From positions 62,001 to 126,000 of the forward strand of contig NZ_KQ954287.1 in the NCBI RefSeq assembly GCF_001519055.1: a stretch of DNA of 64,000 nt, read 5' to 3'. Under the pieces are notes generated by a model. It ran no database searches, was not told the origin of the DNA, and saw nothing but the letters and a program-made list of their open reading frames with translations. Position numbers and translations under genes: made by a program. Shown here one piece after another: positions 1-8,911 of this stretch. The DNA is from Novosphingobium sp. Fuku2-ISO-50 (GTDB lineage: Bacteria > Pseudomonadota > Alphaproteobacteria > Sphingomonadales > Sphingomonadaceae). The stretch's first letter is position 1, and each line of letters begins with the position of its first letter.

Positions 1-264
1 GACAACACCGCAAAAATCCACGAGATGGCGGCATCGAGCACGATCCCGCTCGAAACGCTGCAAAAGGCGTTTCAGAACATCTATGAGACGATGGATTCGA
101 TCGACACCTTCAAGCTGAAAGCGCTCGATTCGATGAAGCAGACCGTGACCACGCTGTCGAACGAGGTCGAAAAGTCGAAAGGCTATATCGCCCGCGCGCA
201 GGCCACCAGTTCGACCGGCAATGCGGCCCCGCACCCGGCCCTGTCGCTCGACGCAGAAGGCTGA
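1..264 (+). CDS. telA: TelA-like toxic anion resistance protein, C-terminal end (partial)
   Basis: The gene enters from before the window, so only the last 87 codons are visible. The fragment is a helical tail whose NIYETMDSIDTFKLKALDSM stretch and following VEKSKGYIARAQ match the end of TelA/KlaA-family proteins, which are linked to tellurite and other toxic-anion tolerance and to envelope stress. The stop is two bases before the ATG of the next gene, so the two are probably co-transcribed. Family assignment rests only on the C-terminus; the exact function in this organism is not known. Confidence 0.8.
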   Translation, partial: DNTAKIHEMAASSTIPLETLQKAFQNIYETMDSIDTFKLKALDSMKQTVTTLSNEVEKSKGYIARAQATSSTGNAAPHPALSLDAEG

Positions 265-266
265 TC

Positions 267-1007
267 ATGGCCGGCGAAGCAAGCGACCACACGCAGATCA
301 TGCAAGCCGCGCGCGCGACGCTGGCGTTTCAGCAGGATGGCGGGCGCCGTGCCTCAGGTCGTTCGATCGGGCGGCGCTCGGCGGAATTGAAGCGCCAGCA
401 TGTCTTGCGCAAGCTGGTACGCGCCAGCCTTGCGGTCGGCGTGATCCTGTTTGCCGCGACGATAGCCGGGATCATGATCGGCGGGATCGGCCTTGGCGGG
501 TTCGTGCTGACGATTGTGGCGCTCGTGCTGGCGGTCGGCTTTTTTGCGGTGTTTCCCCGGTTGAAAGTGCCCGATCTCGGCGCGCTCAATCGCGGCGACG
601 TGCGCGCCACGGTCGGGCGCACGCAATTGTGGCTCGAATCGCAGCGCCCCGCCCTGCCGCCGCCCGCCGCGCGCCAGCTCGATGCGATCGGCGCCCGGCT
701 CGATGCGCTGGGTACGCAGATGGCGGGGATCGACCCGGCCGAACCGGCGGTGGGCGACGTGCGCCGCCTGATCGGCGAACACTTGCCCGGCATGGTCGCC
801 AGCTATGTCCGCATCCCCGCCCATCTGCGCAGCGAAACGCGCGGCGGCAAGACCGCCGATGCGCAATTGACCGAGGGCCTGTCGCGCATCACCGATGAAA
901 TCGACACGCTGTCGCGCCGTCTGGCCGATGGCGACATCGACGCGCTGGCGACCGAAGCGCGCTATCTTGACTATCGCTATGGCAACGCGCTTGAGGAAAC
1001 GCCCTAG
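267..1007 (+). CDS. Conserved membrane protein downstream of telA (XpaC-like by context)
   Basis: A 246-residue protein with a basic N-terminus and two closely spaced hydrophobic segments at about residues 52-95, followed by a mostly helical soluble domain to the C-terminus. I do not recognise a catalytic motif. Genes of the XpaC/5-bromo-4-chloroindolyl-phosphate-hydrolysis family often sit beside telA and have the same layout (membrane hairpin plus helical domain), so that family is a reasonable guess from context. It starts two bases after the telA stop and ends inside the left arm of an inverted repeat. Confidence 0.55.
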   Translation: MAGEASDHTQIMQAARATLAFQQDGGRRASGRSIGRRSAELKRQHVLRKLVRASLAVGVILFAATIAGIMIGGIGLGGFVLTIVALVLAVGFFAVFPRLKVPDLGALNRGDVRATVGRTQLWLESQRPALPPPAARQLDAIGARLDALGTQMAGIDPAEPAVGDVRRLIGEHLPGMVASYVRIPAHLRSETRGGKTADAQLTEGLSRITDEIDTLSRRLADGDIDALATEARYLDYRYGNALEETP

Positions 1008-1078
1008 TGGATTGTTTTTGACATTTGCATCCCGCCATCCGGATAGCACGGTAGCAAATGTCAGAATCGGACCACTAG
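1004..1078. repeat. 25-bp imperfect inverted repeat forming an intergenic hairpin
   Basis: The left arm (1004-1028) starts CTAGTGG and ends GACATTTGC. The right arm (1054-1078) is its reverse complement at those 7 and 9 bases, with an unmatched 9-base stretch at the same place in each arm. The loop is 25 bases. The stop codon of the preceding gene lies inside the left arm. It could act as a transcript-ending hairpin or be a small dispersed palindromic element. Confidence 0.7.
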
Positions 1079-1093
1079 CCTTCCGGAGCATTG

Positions 1094-1399
1094 ATGCGTC
1101 TCGAAATTCCCCACTCGCTCGGCAAGGATGAAGTCCGCCGCCGCATTGCCGCACGCATGGACGGCGCCGAAGCCAAAGCGGGCGCGCTGGTCGGCGGCCC
1201 GCTCAGCCTGACGCTGCACTGGATCGGGCAGGACCGCCTGTCGGTCGAAGCCTCGACAATGGGCTATACCGTGCCGACCACGCTCGACATCACCGAGACC
1301 GCGCTGGTGTTCGATGTGACGATACCGGGCGGTCTGGGCTTTGCCCGCGGCATGATCGAAAAGATGATCCGCGAACGGGGCGAAAAGCTGCTTTCCTGA
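1094..1399 (+). CDS. Polyhydroxyalkanoic acid system (PHA_gran_rgn) family protein
   Basis: A 101-residue soluble protein beginning MRLEIPHSLGKDEVRRRIAA and ending in an amphipathic helix (GMIEKMIRERGEKLL). The N-terminal I.HSL...EA/V-R pattern, the middle beta strands and the C-terminal helix match the PHA_gran_rgn family (PF09650), thought to act with polyhydroxyalkanoate granules; a direct biochemical role is not established. A TTG codon lies one codon upstream; the ATG is preferred. It stands alone on this strand after an inverted repeat and converges on the next gene. Confidence 0.7.
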   Translation: MRLEIPHSLGKDEVRRRIAARMDGAEAKAGALVGGPLSLTLHWIGQDRLSVEASTMGYTVPTTLDITETALVFDVTIPGGLGFARGMIEKMIRERGEKLLS

Positions 1400-1412
1400 C
1401 CGGGAGGGCAGC

Positions 1413-2549
1413 TTACCGATCGACGAAACAGTCCCGGATCGCGGCGCTGTATTGCGCCACATTGGCCCCGCCACAGGGGTCGAGCGTCTTGAGAAAGGCC
1501 CGGCTCCGCGCACGATAGCCATCAAGCTCTGCCTCGTGGCAGGCCATCGCCGCCAGCAGCGCCCGCGCGCCGTCCTCGCAATCCAGATCACGATAGCGAT
1601 AGCCGCAATCGGCCAGCAGCGCGGAATTGTGAATCAGCGGGAAACCGCCGTGCAGCGCCTCGTAATAGAGATAGTTCTGCGCATTATCGACGTGATGCGA
1701 CACGATGCAATGGGCCAGATCATGCATGATCCGGCTGATCTTGTAGCGCGGCCGGAATGTGACGAGCCCGCTGCGCACCACATCGAGGGCTGCGGCGAAA
1801 TGGGCGAAATACCCCTCTCGCGAAAACAGATCGGCGTTGAAGACCTGCATCGCGGCCAGGACCTGCGGCTGCCTGCGATAGACCTCTTCGCAGATCAGCA
1901 TCGGAACATGGCACGTCTTTACCGAGCACCGGTTGGGCTCCATGATCGCGATCCGCCAGGGCGCACCGTCCGGTTTGTACCCCCATGGCCGCCCGGTCGC
2001 CTGCGCATCGCGCTCGATCAGCAGCGGGCTCCACAAATGGGTCATCGTCCTGACCGGCGCGCGCAACAGATTGGCGTAATAGGCCGTATTGGTCCGCTCG
2101 AATGCGGGCAAGGTCCAGATCTGATCGTATTCGATGCCATAGACCAGTTGCCCTGGAGGCAGGGTATTGGCCATGCTTTCCATGTCGATGACATAATCGT
2201 TGGCCACGCGCATGGCGATGATCCGCCCCCCGCGCGCGCGAAATTGGGCGGTCCAGCCGTCTTTGAGATGCGCGCCCAGCTCGATCACGACATCGAGCGT
2301 GTTCATCGCCTCGACCATGTCGATCACCGGACAGAGCAGTTCGGCTTCGAAATTGCCGCCCTTGTGCAGGGCCTTTGGCGCGCCGTTGACCACGAAACAT
2401 TGCGAAACGATCGGCGAACGCATCAGCAGCAGCATCAGGAAATTGGCGTTCTGGTGAATGCCGTTTTCCCACAGCGATTGATCGCCGCCCCGGATGAACA
2501 TGGTCACCCCGACCCTGAGGCCGCGATCGACGCGCGCAGAGCCCGTCAT
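1413..2549 (-). CDS. DUF2827 family protein, copy 1 (putative glycosyltransferase-like)
   Basis: A 378-residue protein opening with a VGVTMFIRGGDQSLWENGIH stretch typical of DUF2827 proteins, which are found in polysaccharide and glycosylation neighbourhoods and resemble GT-B glycosyltransferases in overall layout. The C-terminal half has a FPLIHNSALLADCGYRYRDLD segment that recalls the nucleotide-sugar-binding end of such enzymes. No reaction has been assigned to the family. The ribosome-binding site GGGAGG lies just upstream of the ATG. It follows its paralogue at 2551-3621 with a one-base gap, so the two are one transcription unit. Confidence 0.65.
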   Translation of the reverse strand: MTGSARVDRGLRVGVTMFIRGGDQSLWENGIHQNANFLMLLLMRSPIVSQCFVVNGAPKALHKGGNFEAELLCPVIDMVEAMNTLDVVIELGAHLKDGWTAQFRARGGRIIAMRVANDYVIDMESMANTLPPGQLVYGIEYDQIWTLPAFERTNTAYYANLLRAPVRTMTHLWSPLLIERDAQATGRPWGYKPDGAPWRIAIMEPNRCSVKTCHVPMLICEEVYRRQPQVLAAMQVFNADLFSREGYFAHFAAALDVVRSGLVTFRPRYKISRIMHDLAHCIVSHHVDNAQNYLYYEALHGGFPLIHNSALLADCGYRYRDLDCEDGARALLAAMACHEAELDGYRARSRAFLKTLDPCGGANVAQYSAAIRDCFVDR

Positions 2550-2550
2550 G

Positions 2551-3621
2551 TCAGACCTCCCGCATCACGGCGCGTTGGTAAACAGCGACAACGTCGTCAT
2601 TCGCGACATCGAACCGCCGCAGTTTACGGCGCGTTTCGGCGCGACGGGCCTCGAAATGGGCCGGATTGGCCAGAAGAATGTCGCCCAACAGCGCGACCGC
2701 GCGATCGATGTCGCTGTCGGCGTAATAATGGCCCAGATCCGACAGCGCGGGCACATTGTGCAGCAAGGGATAGCCGGCGTGGAGCGTATCGAGATGATCG
2801 AATTCGACCGATCCGTCGCCATTGTGCGCAAAGACGAAATCCGCGTGATTCGGCAAAAACGCGAAAAAATCCCGATCGTCCCAGATCGTCAGCAAGCCCT
2901 GATGATGCACTTCGCAATTCGCCGCGATGAAATTGAAGGTCAATTGATCGGGCAGATGCACCCCGTGGCGATACGCCACGCGGGCAATCGCGCCGGGATT
3001 TTCGGTATGAAACCGATTGACGGCCAAGAGCGGTATGACGCCCATTTTGCGCGCGGTCGTATTGGGCTCGTTGATCACGCAGCGCAGCGCGCCCCCGCAG
3101 CGCGGCGCATAAGCCAGCACAAATCCCGCCCCCTCCGCCTGCTGGCGATCATGCCGTTCGATCACCGAGGCCGACCAGACGCGCGGCACAAAACGCACCG
3201 GGCAGCGGTACAGCGTGTGCAAGAGGCGTTCCTGATTGCGAAACGTGTCAAAAGTCCAGATCTCGTCATGGCATTCGACCGGGCCAAATTCCGCCCCGCG
3301 GTCAAAGATCGAATGCTCGACCCATCCGGCATAAGGATTGTCCGGCAGAAACAGGACATAGCGACCGCCCCGCGCGCGAAAGGGCGCAATGTCGGCCAGA
3401 GCGAGATCCTGCCCCACCGCAATGATCAGATCGCAGCATCGCGCGGCTTCGGCGGGCGAGAGGGGGTCGATATCGTCGGGCGCTGTCGGCTCTGCAATGA
3501 TCCGACAGGCCACACCCGCGCCCTTGCCGAGAACTTCCAGCAGATGCCAGGCCGCGCGATTGCGCCGCGCCAGACCGAACGCGTCCGACGCCGCGTTCGC
3601 AAACGCAATTCCCACCTGCAT
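2551..3621 (-). CDS. DUF2827 family protein, copy 2
   Basis: A 356-residue paralogue of the downstream gene. Shared landmarks are the VGIAF opening, a WTFDTFR/WTLPAFERT block, the RxPVRxxxxxWSxxxIERxxxQ block, a CxINEPN/AIMEPN block and the late HAGYPLLHNVPALSDLGHYYAD/HGGFPLIHN block. These align in order along both proteins, so the pair arose by duplication. The ATG at 3621 is chosen because a purine-rich AAGGGGAAGGG site precedes it; the frame stays open to a TTG at 3660. The function is unknown but probably a sugar-transfer role. Confidence 0.62.
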   Translation of the reverse strand: MQVGIAFANAASDAFGLARRNRAAWHLLEVLGKGAGVACRIIAEPTAPDDIDPLSPAEAARCCDLIIAVGQDLALADIAPFRARGGRYVLFLPDNPYAGWVEHSIFDRGAEFGPVECHDEIWTFDTFRNQERLLHTLYRCPVRFVPRVWSASVIERHDRQQAEGAGFVLAYAPRCGGALRCVINEPNTTARKMGVIPLLAVNRFHTENPGAIARVAYRHGVHLPDQLTFNFIAANCEVHHQGLLTIWDDRDFFAFLPNHADFVFAHNGDGSVEFDHLDTLHAGYPLLHNVPALSDLGHYYADSDIDRAVALLGDILLANPAHFEARRAETRRKLRRFDVANDDVVAVYQRAVMREV

Positions 3622-3737
3622 CGCCCGAACCGCCCTTCCCCTTAGCGTTGCGTTACGCAACGATAGGCGACTTGTGCCCGCTGGACATCAGGGCGAATAC
3701 GGATCACCCCGCCCGGCGTTCGGATCAAAGGCACACG

Positions 3738-4181
3738 TCACAGATCCTCTCGGTGCAATTCGAGCAAGCCGCGAGGCAGACGCAGCGTCTGCGCGACAAG
3801 GCGGGTTTCGAGCAGAAGATAGACCAGCGCGGCCATCAACAGGGCAATCGCGGTGAAAAAGCTGACTTGCGTGGCAAGGCGCAGTTCCTGGCCGAACAAT
3901 TCGCCAAGGAACAAAGTGCCCACCGTTACCCCGATGCCAAGCGCGCTGAGCACGAGAATCAGCAGCGCATGGCCGATCAGTTGAATGCGCCGATCGACAT
4001 AGCGCATTTCGATCACCACGACATCGTGTTCGGCACCCAGCGTTTCGGCATGGAGTTTTTGCAGCACGCGCGACCTGTCGACGATCCGCCCCAGCCGTGT
4101 GGTCAGGATGTTCATGATATTGCCGATCGCCACCAGCACGAACACCGGCGCGAGCGAAAGCTGAATGGTCTGCGCAATCAT
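3738..4181 (-). CDS. DUF2721 domain membrane protein
   Basis: A 147-residue protein starting MIAQTIQLSLAPVFVLVAIG. It has an N-terminal hydrophobic helix, the family block NILTTRLGRIVDRSRVLQ, and two further membrane segments at about residues 70-115. This matches DUF2721, a family of small inner-membrane proteins with no known activity. The frame stays open upstream into the tonB-like gene, but the ATG at 4181 gives the family-typical N-terminus and avoids that overlap. It lies 37 bases downstream of the TonB-like gene on the same strand. Confidence 0.75.
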   Translation of the reverse strand: MIAQTIQLSLAPVFVLVAIGNIMNILTTRLGRIVDRSRVLQKLHAETLGAEHDVVVIEMRYVDRRIQLIGHALLILVLSALGIGVTVGTLFLGELFGQELRLATQVSFFTAIALLMAALVYLLLETRLVAQTLRLPRGLLELHREDL

Positions 4182-4218
4182 CGCGCCATCTTGCCGGCGC
4201 GCCGCGCCATGGCAAGGT

Positions 4219-4989
4219 TCAATTCCAGAAGAAGCGCTGTTGCCAGCCAAACGGCGCCTCGATCGGATCGCCGTTCTGATCGAGCGCGGGGTGAAAGCGG
4301 AAGCGTTCGCGGGCCAGTTTGCACGTCACCGCGTCGGCTTCGGGATCGCCGCTCGGCTGATGCACGCGGCAGGCGGTGACATGCCCGTCGGTGCCCACGG
4401 TCAGCACCACGATCACGGCAGTGCCCAATCGCTTCGCCCGCCCTGCCTTGGGGTAATCGCTCTCTGCGAGATCGCCCGCAATTTTCTCCGGCTTCGTCGC
4501 GACAAAGCGCCCGCCGCTGCCGTTGCCTGCGCCGCCGCTGCCCGTGCCGGTGCCGGTGCTCGCCCCGCCGGTGCCTTCCCCGCTCGCCGTGGCGCCCGAA
4601 CGGGTTTCGTTGCCCGTGCCCGCGACAGGCGCTGCGGGCGGGGCTGGGATCGGCACTCGCGCCGGTGGGGCAACGATCTGGTCGGCGGCGGCGCGCTTGC
4701 CCGCCGCGCCGCTGGCGCCTTCGGCTTCGTGGCTGGTTACCGCGCGGGTCGGCGGGGGCGGCGGCACGGGCTTGTCGGGCACGGCCAGCGCCACCAGCAC
4801 CGGCCCCAGCCCGACTTGCTCTGCCAGCGCACGCACACCGCCAAAGGCGCGGACCAGCCCAAAGCCGAGCAGGACATGGATCGAGACAATCGCCAGACCA
4901 AGCCCCGCGCGTGCGCGCCGCGACAGCGCAGGCGTATCGGCAAAACGAGCCGGAGCGGGCGATGCAGAGGCGGACGACGGTCTGGCCAT
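4219..4989 (-). CDS. TonB family protein
   Basis: A 256-residue energy-transducing protein for outer-membrane transport. Layout: a short cytoplasmic N-terminus, one membrane anchor at about residues 28-50, a Pro-rich stretch (KPVPPPPP), a Gly/Ser/Thr-rich linker at about 115-160, and a C-terminal TonB-like domain with SDYPKAGRAKRLGTAVIVVLTVG. It ends in ...QQRFFWN. It starts 13 bases after fdhD ends, so it may be read through from the formate dehydrogenase operon, although the function is unrelated. Confidence 0.8.
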   Translation of the reverse strand: MARPSSASASPAPARFADTPALSRRARAGLGLAIVSIHVLLGFGLVRAFGGVRALAEQVGLGPVLVALAVPDKPVPPPPPTRAVTSHEAEGASGAAGKRAAADQIVAPPARVPIPAPPAAPVAGTGNETRSGATASGEGTGGASTGTGTGSGGAGNGSGGRFVATKPEKIAGDLAESDYPKAGRAKRLGTAVIVVLTVGTDGHVTACRVHQPSGDPEADAVTCKLARERFRFHPALDQNGDPIEAPFGWQQRFFWN

Positions 4990-5002
4990 GGGCGCCGCTC
5001 TA

Positions 5003-5791
5003 TCAGGTTTCGAGCAGGCTGTCCTCGCGCGCCAGACTATAGAGCGTCAGCCCATGCGCGCGCGCCTGATCGACCGCCATCGTCGATGCGGCAGAAATCG
5101 TCGCCAAGACGGGGACATGGGCGATCACCGCCTTTTGCACGAGCTCAAAGCTGCACCGCGCGGTCAGCACGACAAACCCTGTCGCAGGATCAATCCCCGC
5201 ATGCGCCAGCGCGCCGATCAGCTTGTCGAATGCATTGTGCCGCCCGACATCTTCGCGCACGAGGCGGATCGTGCCATCGGGATCGCAGAACGCGGCACCA
5301 TGCGCGGCGCGCGTGGCCCGGCCCAGCGCCTGATGATCGCCCAGCGCCGCGACCGCGCGAAACACCGCCGCCTTGGCGACCGTCAGCCGCGCCGTGATCG
5401 GGGGCAAGGGCCGCAAGACCTGTTCGAGGCTTTCGATCCCGCACAACCCGCAACTGCCCTCGGCCAGCCGCAGCCGCGCGCGATCGATCAGGGGGCCCGC
5501 CGAGGGCGCATCGAGCAGCACGCGCAGCATCCAGCCGCCCGCAGGAACCGCAACCGCATCGGCGGACACGAATTCGCGAGCGTCATCGATCAACTGCTCC
5601 GACAGGCAGAAACCCAGCGCATAATCGGTCAGATCGGCAGGCGTCGCCATCATCACGGCATAGCCGATGCCGTTGATTTCGATCGCGATCGGCGCTTCTT
5701 CGACCAAGTGCCGGGTCAGCGCGCGCGCGGGCCTGCCATCGGCAAAATGTTCGGTAACGACGCTCGGACGCGCGCCTTCAACGGACTGCAT
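5003..5791 (-). CDS. fdhD: FdhD, sulfur carrier for formate dehydrogenase maturation
   Basis: A 262-residue protein that passes sulfur from a cysteine desulfurase to the molybdenum cofactor of formate dehydrogenase. The key CGxC-type pair is visible in SCGLCGIES (Cys114 and Cys117). Other family blocks are PLTIEVNG-like EEAPIAIEINGIGYAVMMATP, the VREDVGRHNAFDKLIG block and TARCSFELVQKA. The ATG at 5791 gives the family-typical N-terminus and overlaps the end of fdsD by 14 bases, consistent with translational coupling. It is the last formate dehydrogenase gene in the operon. Confidence 0.93.
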   Translation of the reverse strand: MQSVEGARPSVVTEHFADGRPARALTRHLVEEAPIAIEINGIGYAVMMATPADLTDYALGFCLSEQLIDDAREFVSADAVAVPAGGWMLRVLLDAPSAGPLIDRARLRLAEGSCGLCGIESLEQVLRPLPPITARLTVAKAAVFRAVAALGDHQALGRATRAAHGAAFCDPDGTIRLVREDVGRHNAFDKLIGALAHAGIDPATGFVVLTARCSFELVQKAVIAHVPVLATISAASTMAVDQARAHGLTLYSLAREDSLLET

Positions 5792-6026
5792 GGCCCTGAT
5801 CCCGCGCGCCGAGCGCCAGCCGTTCGAGCGCGGCAATCGCCAGCGGGTCAAGCCCCTCGGGTCCGTGCGCAAACAGCTGCTCCTGCATCCGCACGGTCCA
5901 GAAGGCATGAATATGCTCCGCGATCGCCGCGACCGGATCCTTGTCATGCGTCAGATTGCGCGCGATCTGGTTGGCCATGCGCACCAGCTTGGCGATGGTA
6001 TCGACGGTGTGATCCTCCGCGCTCAT
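5778..6026 (-). CDS. fdsD: FdsD, delta subunit of NAD-dependent formate dehydrogenase
   Basis: An 82-residue protein matching the small delta subunit. The block LVRMANQIARNLTHDKDPVA followed by IAEHIHAFWTVRMQEQL is characteristic: the FdsD helix pair with W.P.M-type ending. FdsD is needed for assembly and activity of the FdsGBA complex in the cytoplasm. Its ATG overlaps the fdsA stop in an ATGA arrangement. Here fdsD precedes fdhD, whereas many operons have the order fdsGBACD with fdhD (fdsC) first. Confidence 0.9.
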   Translation of the reverse strand: MSAEDHTVDTIAKLVRMANQIARNLTHDKDPVAAIAEHIHAFWTVRMQEQLFAHGPEGLDPLAIAALERLALGARDQGHAVR

Positions 6027-8911
6027 TCCGCCGGCTCCGCCATGATGCGGCGCGACTGCGCGGCCTGATTGTCATAGTCTTCCTGCCACTGGCTCGGGCC
6101 GTTCGACGGCGTCACCTGCACGGCGGTCACTTTGTATTCGGGGCAATTGGTCGCCCAGTCGGAATAGTCTGTGGTGACGACATTGGCCTGAGTCGCGGGG
6201 TGGTGAAACGTGGTGTAGACCACCCCCGGCGCGACCCGGTCGGTAACCGTCGCGCGCAAGGTGGTTTCGCCCGACCGGCTGGCGAGCCGTACCCAGTCGC
6301 CGCTGCGGATGCCCCGGTTTTCCGCATCGGAGGGATGGACTTCGAGCACGTCTTCGCCGTGCCAGACGGTGTTTTCGGTGCGCCGCGTCTGTGCCCCGAC
6401 GTTGTATTGCGACAAGATCCGCCCGGTGGTCAGCAACAAGGGGAAGCGCGGCCCGGTGCGTTCGTCGGTCGGGATATATTCGGTCACCACGAACTTGCCC
6501 TTGCCGCGCACAAAGCCATCGACATGCATGATCGGCGACCCGTCGGGATGCGCCGCGTTGACCGGCCATTGCAGCGAGCCATCGGCGTCAAGCCGATCGT
6601 AATTGACCCCCGCAAAGCTCGGCGTCAGGCGGGCGATCTCGTCCATGATTTCGCCCGGATGCGTATAGTTCCAGTCGAGCCCCATGGCGCGCGCCAGTTC
6701 CTGCGTGACCTGCCAGTCTTCATAGCCGTTGACCGGCTCCATCACCTTGCGCACGCGCTGGATACGCCGCTCGGCATTGGTGAACGTGCCGTTCTTTTCA
6801 AGGAAGCTCGATCCCGGCAGGAAGACATGCGCATAATTGGCCGTTTCGTTGAGAAACAGGTCATGCACAATGACGCATTCCATCGCCGCGAGCCCGGCCG
6901 CGACATGCTTTGTATCCGGGTCGGACTGGAGGATGTCCTCGCCCTGGACATAGAGCCCCTTGAACGCGCCGTCGGTCGCGGCATCGAGCATGTTGGGAAT
7001 GCGCATCCCCGGCTCGGGATCGATCGCCACGCCCCATTCCGCTTCGAACAGCGCGCGCGCCTCGGGATCGGAAACATGGCGGTATCCCGACAATTCGTGC
7101 GGGAAAGAGCCCATGTCGCAGGCGCCCTGCACATTGTTCTGCCCGCGCAAGGGGTTTACCCCGACGCCGCGCCTGCCGATATTGCCCGTCGCCATGGCCA
7201 GATTGGCAATCGCCATGACCGTCGAAGAGCCCTGGCTGTGCTCGGTCACGCCCAGCCCGTAATAGATCGCGCCATTACCGCCGGTGGCAAACAGCCGCGC
7301 CGCGCCGCGCACCAGATCGGCGTCGACGCCGGTGACGGGGGCAAGGAATTCCGGGCTGTTGCGCTCGTCCGAAACGAAATCGGCCCAGTCGCGATACTCG
7401 TCCCCATCGCAGCGTTCGCGCACGAAGGCTTCATCGACAAGGCCTTCGGTGACGATGACATGCGCCATCGCCGTCAGCACCGCGACATTGGTGCCGGGGC
7501 GCAAGGGCAAGTGATAATCGGCGGCAATATGCGGCGAGCGCACCATGTCGGTCCGGCGCGGATCGATCACGATCAGCTTTGCCCCCTGTCTCAGCCGCCG
7601 CTTCATCCGGCTGGCAAACACGGGGTGCCCGTCGGTCGGATTGGCGCCGATCACCAGGATCACGTCGCTGTCATCGACGCTGTCGAAATCCTGCGTTCCG
7701 GCGGACGTGCCGAATGTGGTCTTGAGGCCATAGCCGGTCGGCGAATGGCACACGCGCGCGCATGTATCGACATTGTTGGTGCCAAAGCCTGCGCGCACCA
7801 GTTTCTGCACGAGGAAGCCTTCCTCGTTGGTGCAGCGGCTCGACACCAGCCCGCCCAGCGCATTGTTGCCATACGTATCGGCGATGCGGCGGAATTCGCG
7901 CGCGGCGTGGCCCAGCGCTTCTTCCCACGAGACTTCGCGCCAGGGCTGATCGATGCGTTCGCGGATCATCGGCCTGGTGATCCGTTCCTGATGCATGGCA
8001 TAGCCCCAGGCAAAGCGGCCCTTGACGCAGGAATGGCCGTGGTTTGCCTTGCCGTCTTTCCACGGCACCATGCGCACGACCTGTTCGCCCCGCATTTCCG
8101 CGCGGAAGGTGCAGCCGACGCCGCAATAGGCGCATGTCGTGATCACGGCGCGCTCGGGCTTGCCGATGGCCTTGACCGCCTTTTCATTGAGCGTCGCGGT
8201 CGGGCAGGCCTGCACACAGGCGCCGCACGAAACGCATTCGGACGACAGGAAATCGTCGCTCGCCAGCCCCGCGCTGACTTTCGAGCCAAACCCGCGCCCG
8301 TCGATAGTCAGCGCGAACGTCCCCTGCACTTCCTCGCAGGCGCGCACGCAGCGCGAACAGACGATGCATTTCGACGGATCGAAATCGAAATAGGGGTTCG
8401 AACTGTCGGTCTCGGCGCCAAGGTGATTGTCCCCCTCATAGCCATAGCGCACATCGCGCAGGCCGACATTGGCCGCCATGTCCTGCAATTCGCAGTCGTT
8501 GTTGGCGCTGCACGTCAGGCAATCGAGCGGATGATCGGAGATATAGAGCTCCATCACCCCCCGGCGCAGTTTCTGCAGCTTTTCGGTCTGGGTGTGCACG
8601 ACCATGCCCGGCGCGACCGGCGTGGTGCAAGACGCGGGCGTGCCGCGCATCCCGTCGATTTCGACAAGGCACAGCCGGCACGAGCCATATTGCTTCAGGC
8701 TGTCGGTCGCGCAAAGTCTGGGAATCGATCCGCCCGACACCGCCGCCGCGCGCATCACCGTCGTCCCTGCGGGCACGCTGACTTCGCGCCCATCGATCGA
8801 CAGCGTGACAGGCGACAGCGTGACAGGCGACAGCGTGACAGGCGACAGCGTGACAGGAGTTTCGCTGCGGACTTCGGGCGTGCCGAAATCGGCCTGGGGT
8901 TCATAGCCCAT
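6023..8911 (-). CDS. fdsA: FdsA, molybdenum-containing alpha subunit of formate dehydrogenase
   Basis: A 962-residue catalytic subunit that oxidises formate to CO2. Domains in order: a 2Fe-2S ferredoxin domain (about residues 35-120, CRLCLVEIDG), a CxxC-rich segment with two ferredoxin-type clusters (SKCIVCSRCVRAC and SECVSCGACVQACP), a 4Fe-4S bis-MGD oxidoreductase entry domain (CAYCGVGCTF), and the molybdopterin domains. The Mo-ligand cysteine is Cys388 in ARVCHSPTGYGL. The ATG at 8911 overlaps the mobA stop by 11 bases. Unusual: residues 19-38 are four copies of PVTLS encoded by a 15-bp tandem repeat, duplicating the first beta strand. Confidence 0.96.
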   Translation of the reverse strand: MGYEPQADFGTPEVRSETPVTLSPVTLSPVTLSPVTLSIDGREVSVPAGTTVMRAAAVSGGSIPRLCATDSLKQYGSCRLCLVEIDGMRGTPASCTTPVAPGMVVHTQTEKLQKLRRGVMELYISDHPLDCLTCSANNDCELQDMAANVGLRDVRYGYEGDNHLGAETDSSNPYFDFDPSKCIVCSRCVRACEEVQGTFALTIDGRGFGSKVSAGLASDDFLSSECVSCGACVQACPTATLNEKAVKAIGKPERAVITTCAYCGVGCTFRAEMRGEQVVRMVPWKDGKANHGHSCVKGRFAWGYAMHQERITRPMIRERIDQPWREVSWEEALGHAAREFRRIADTYGNNALGGLVSSRCTNEEGFLVQKLVRAGFGTNNVDTCARVCHSPTGYGLKTTFGTSAGTQDFDSVDDSDVILVIGANPTDGHPVFASRMKRRLRQGAKLIVIDPRRTDMVRSPHIAADYHLPLRPGTNVAVLTAMAHVIVTEGLVDEAFVRERCDGDEYRDWADFVSDERNSPEFLAPVTGVDADLVRGAARLFATGGNGAIYYGLGVTEHSQGSSTVMAIANLAMATGNIGRRGVGVNPLRGQNNVQGACDMGSFPHELSGYRHVSDPEARALFEAEWGVAIDPEPGMRIPNMLDAATDGAFKGLYVQGEDILQSDPDTKHVAAGLAAMECVIVHDLFLNETANYAHVFLPGSSFLEKNGTFTNAERRIQRVRKVMEPVNGYEDWQVTQELARAMGLDWNYTHPGEIMDEIARLTPSFAGVNYDRLDADGSLQWPVNAAHPDGSPIMHVDGFVRGKGKFVVTEYIPTDERTGPRFPLLLTTGRILSQYNVGAQTRRTENTVWHGEDVLEVHPSDAENRGIRSGDWVRLASRSGETTLRATVTDRVAPGVVYTTFHHPATQANVVTTDYSDWATNCPEYKVTAVQVTPSNGPSQWQEDYDNQAAQSRRIMAEPAE
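8799..8858 (-). repeat. 15-bp tandem repeat, four units, in the 5' end of fdsA
   Basis: Four back-to-back units of GACAGCGTGACAGGC (plus-strand reading); the last differs at its final base. On the coding strand each unit encodes PVTLS, giving residues 19-38 of FdsA. The period is a multiple of three, so unit gain or loss keeps frame. Confidence 0.95.
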
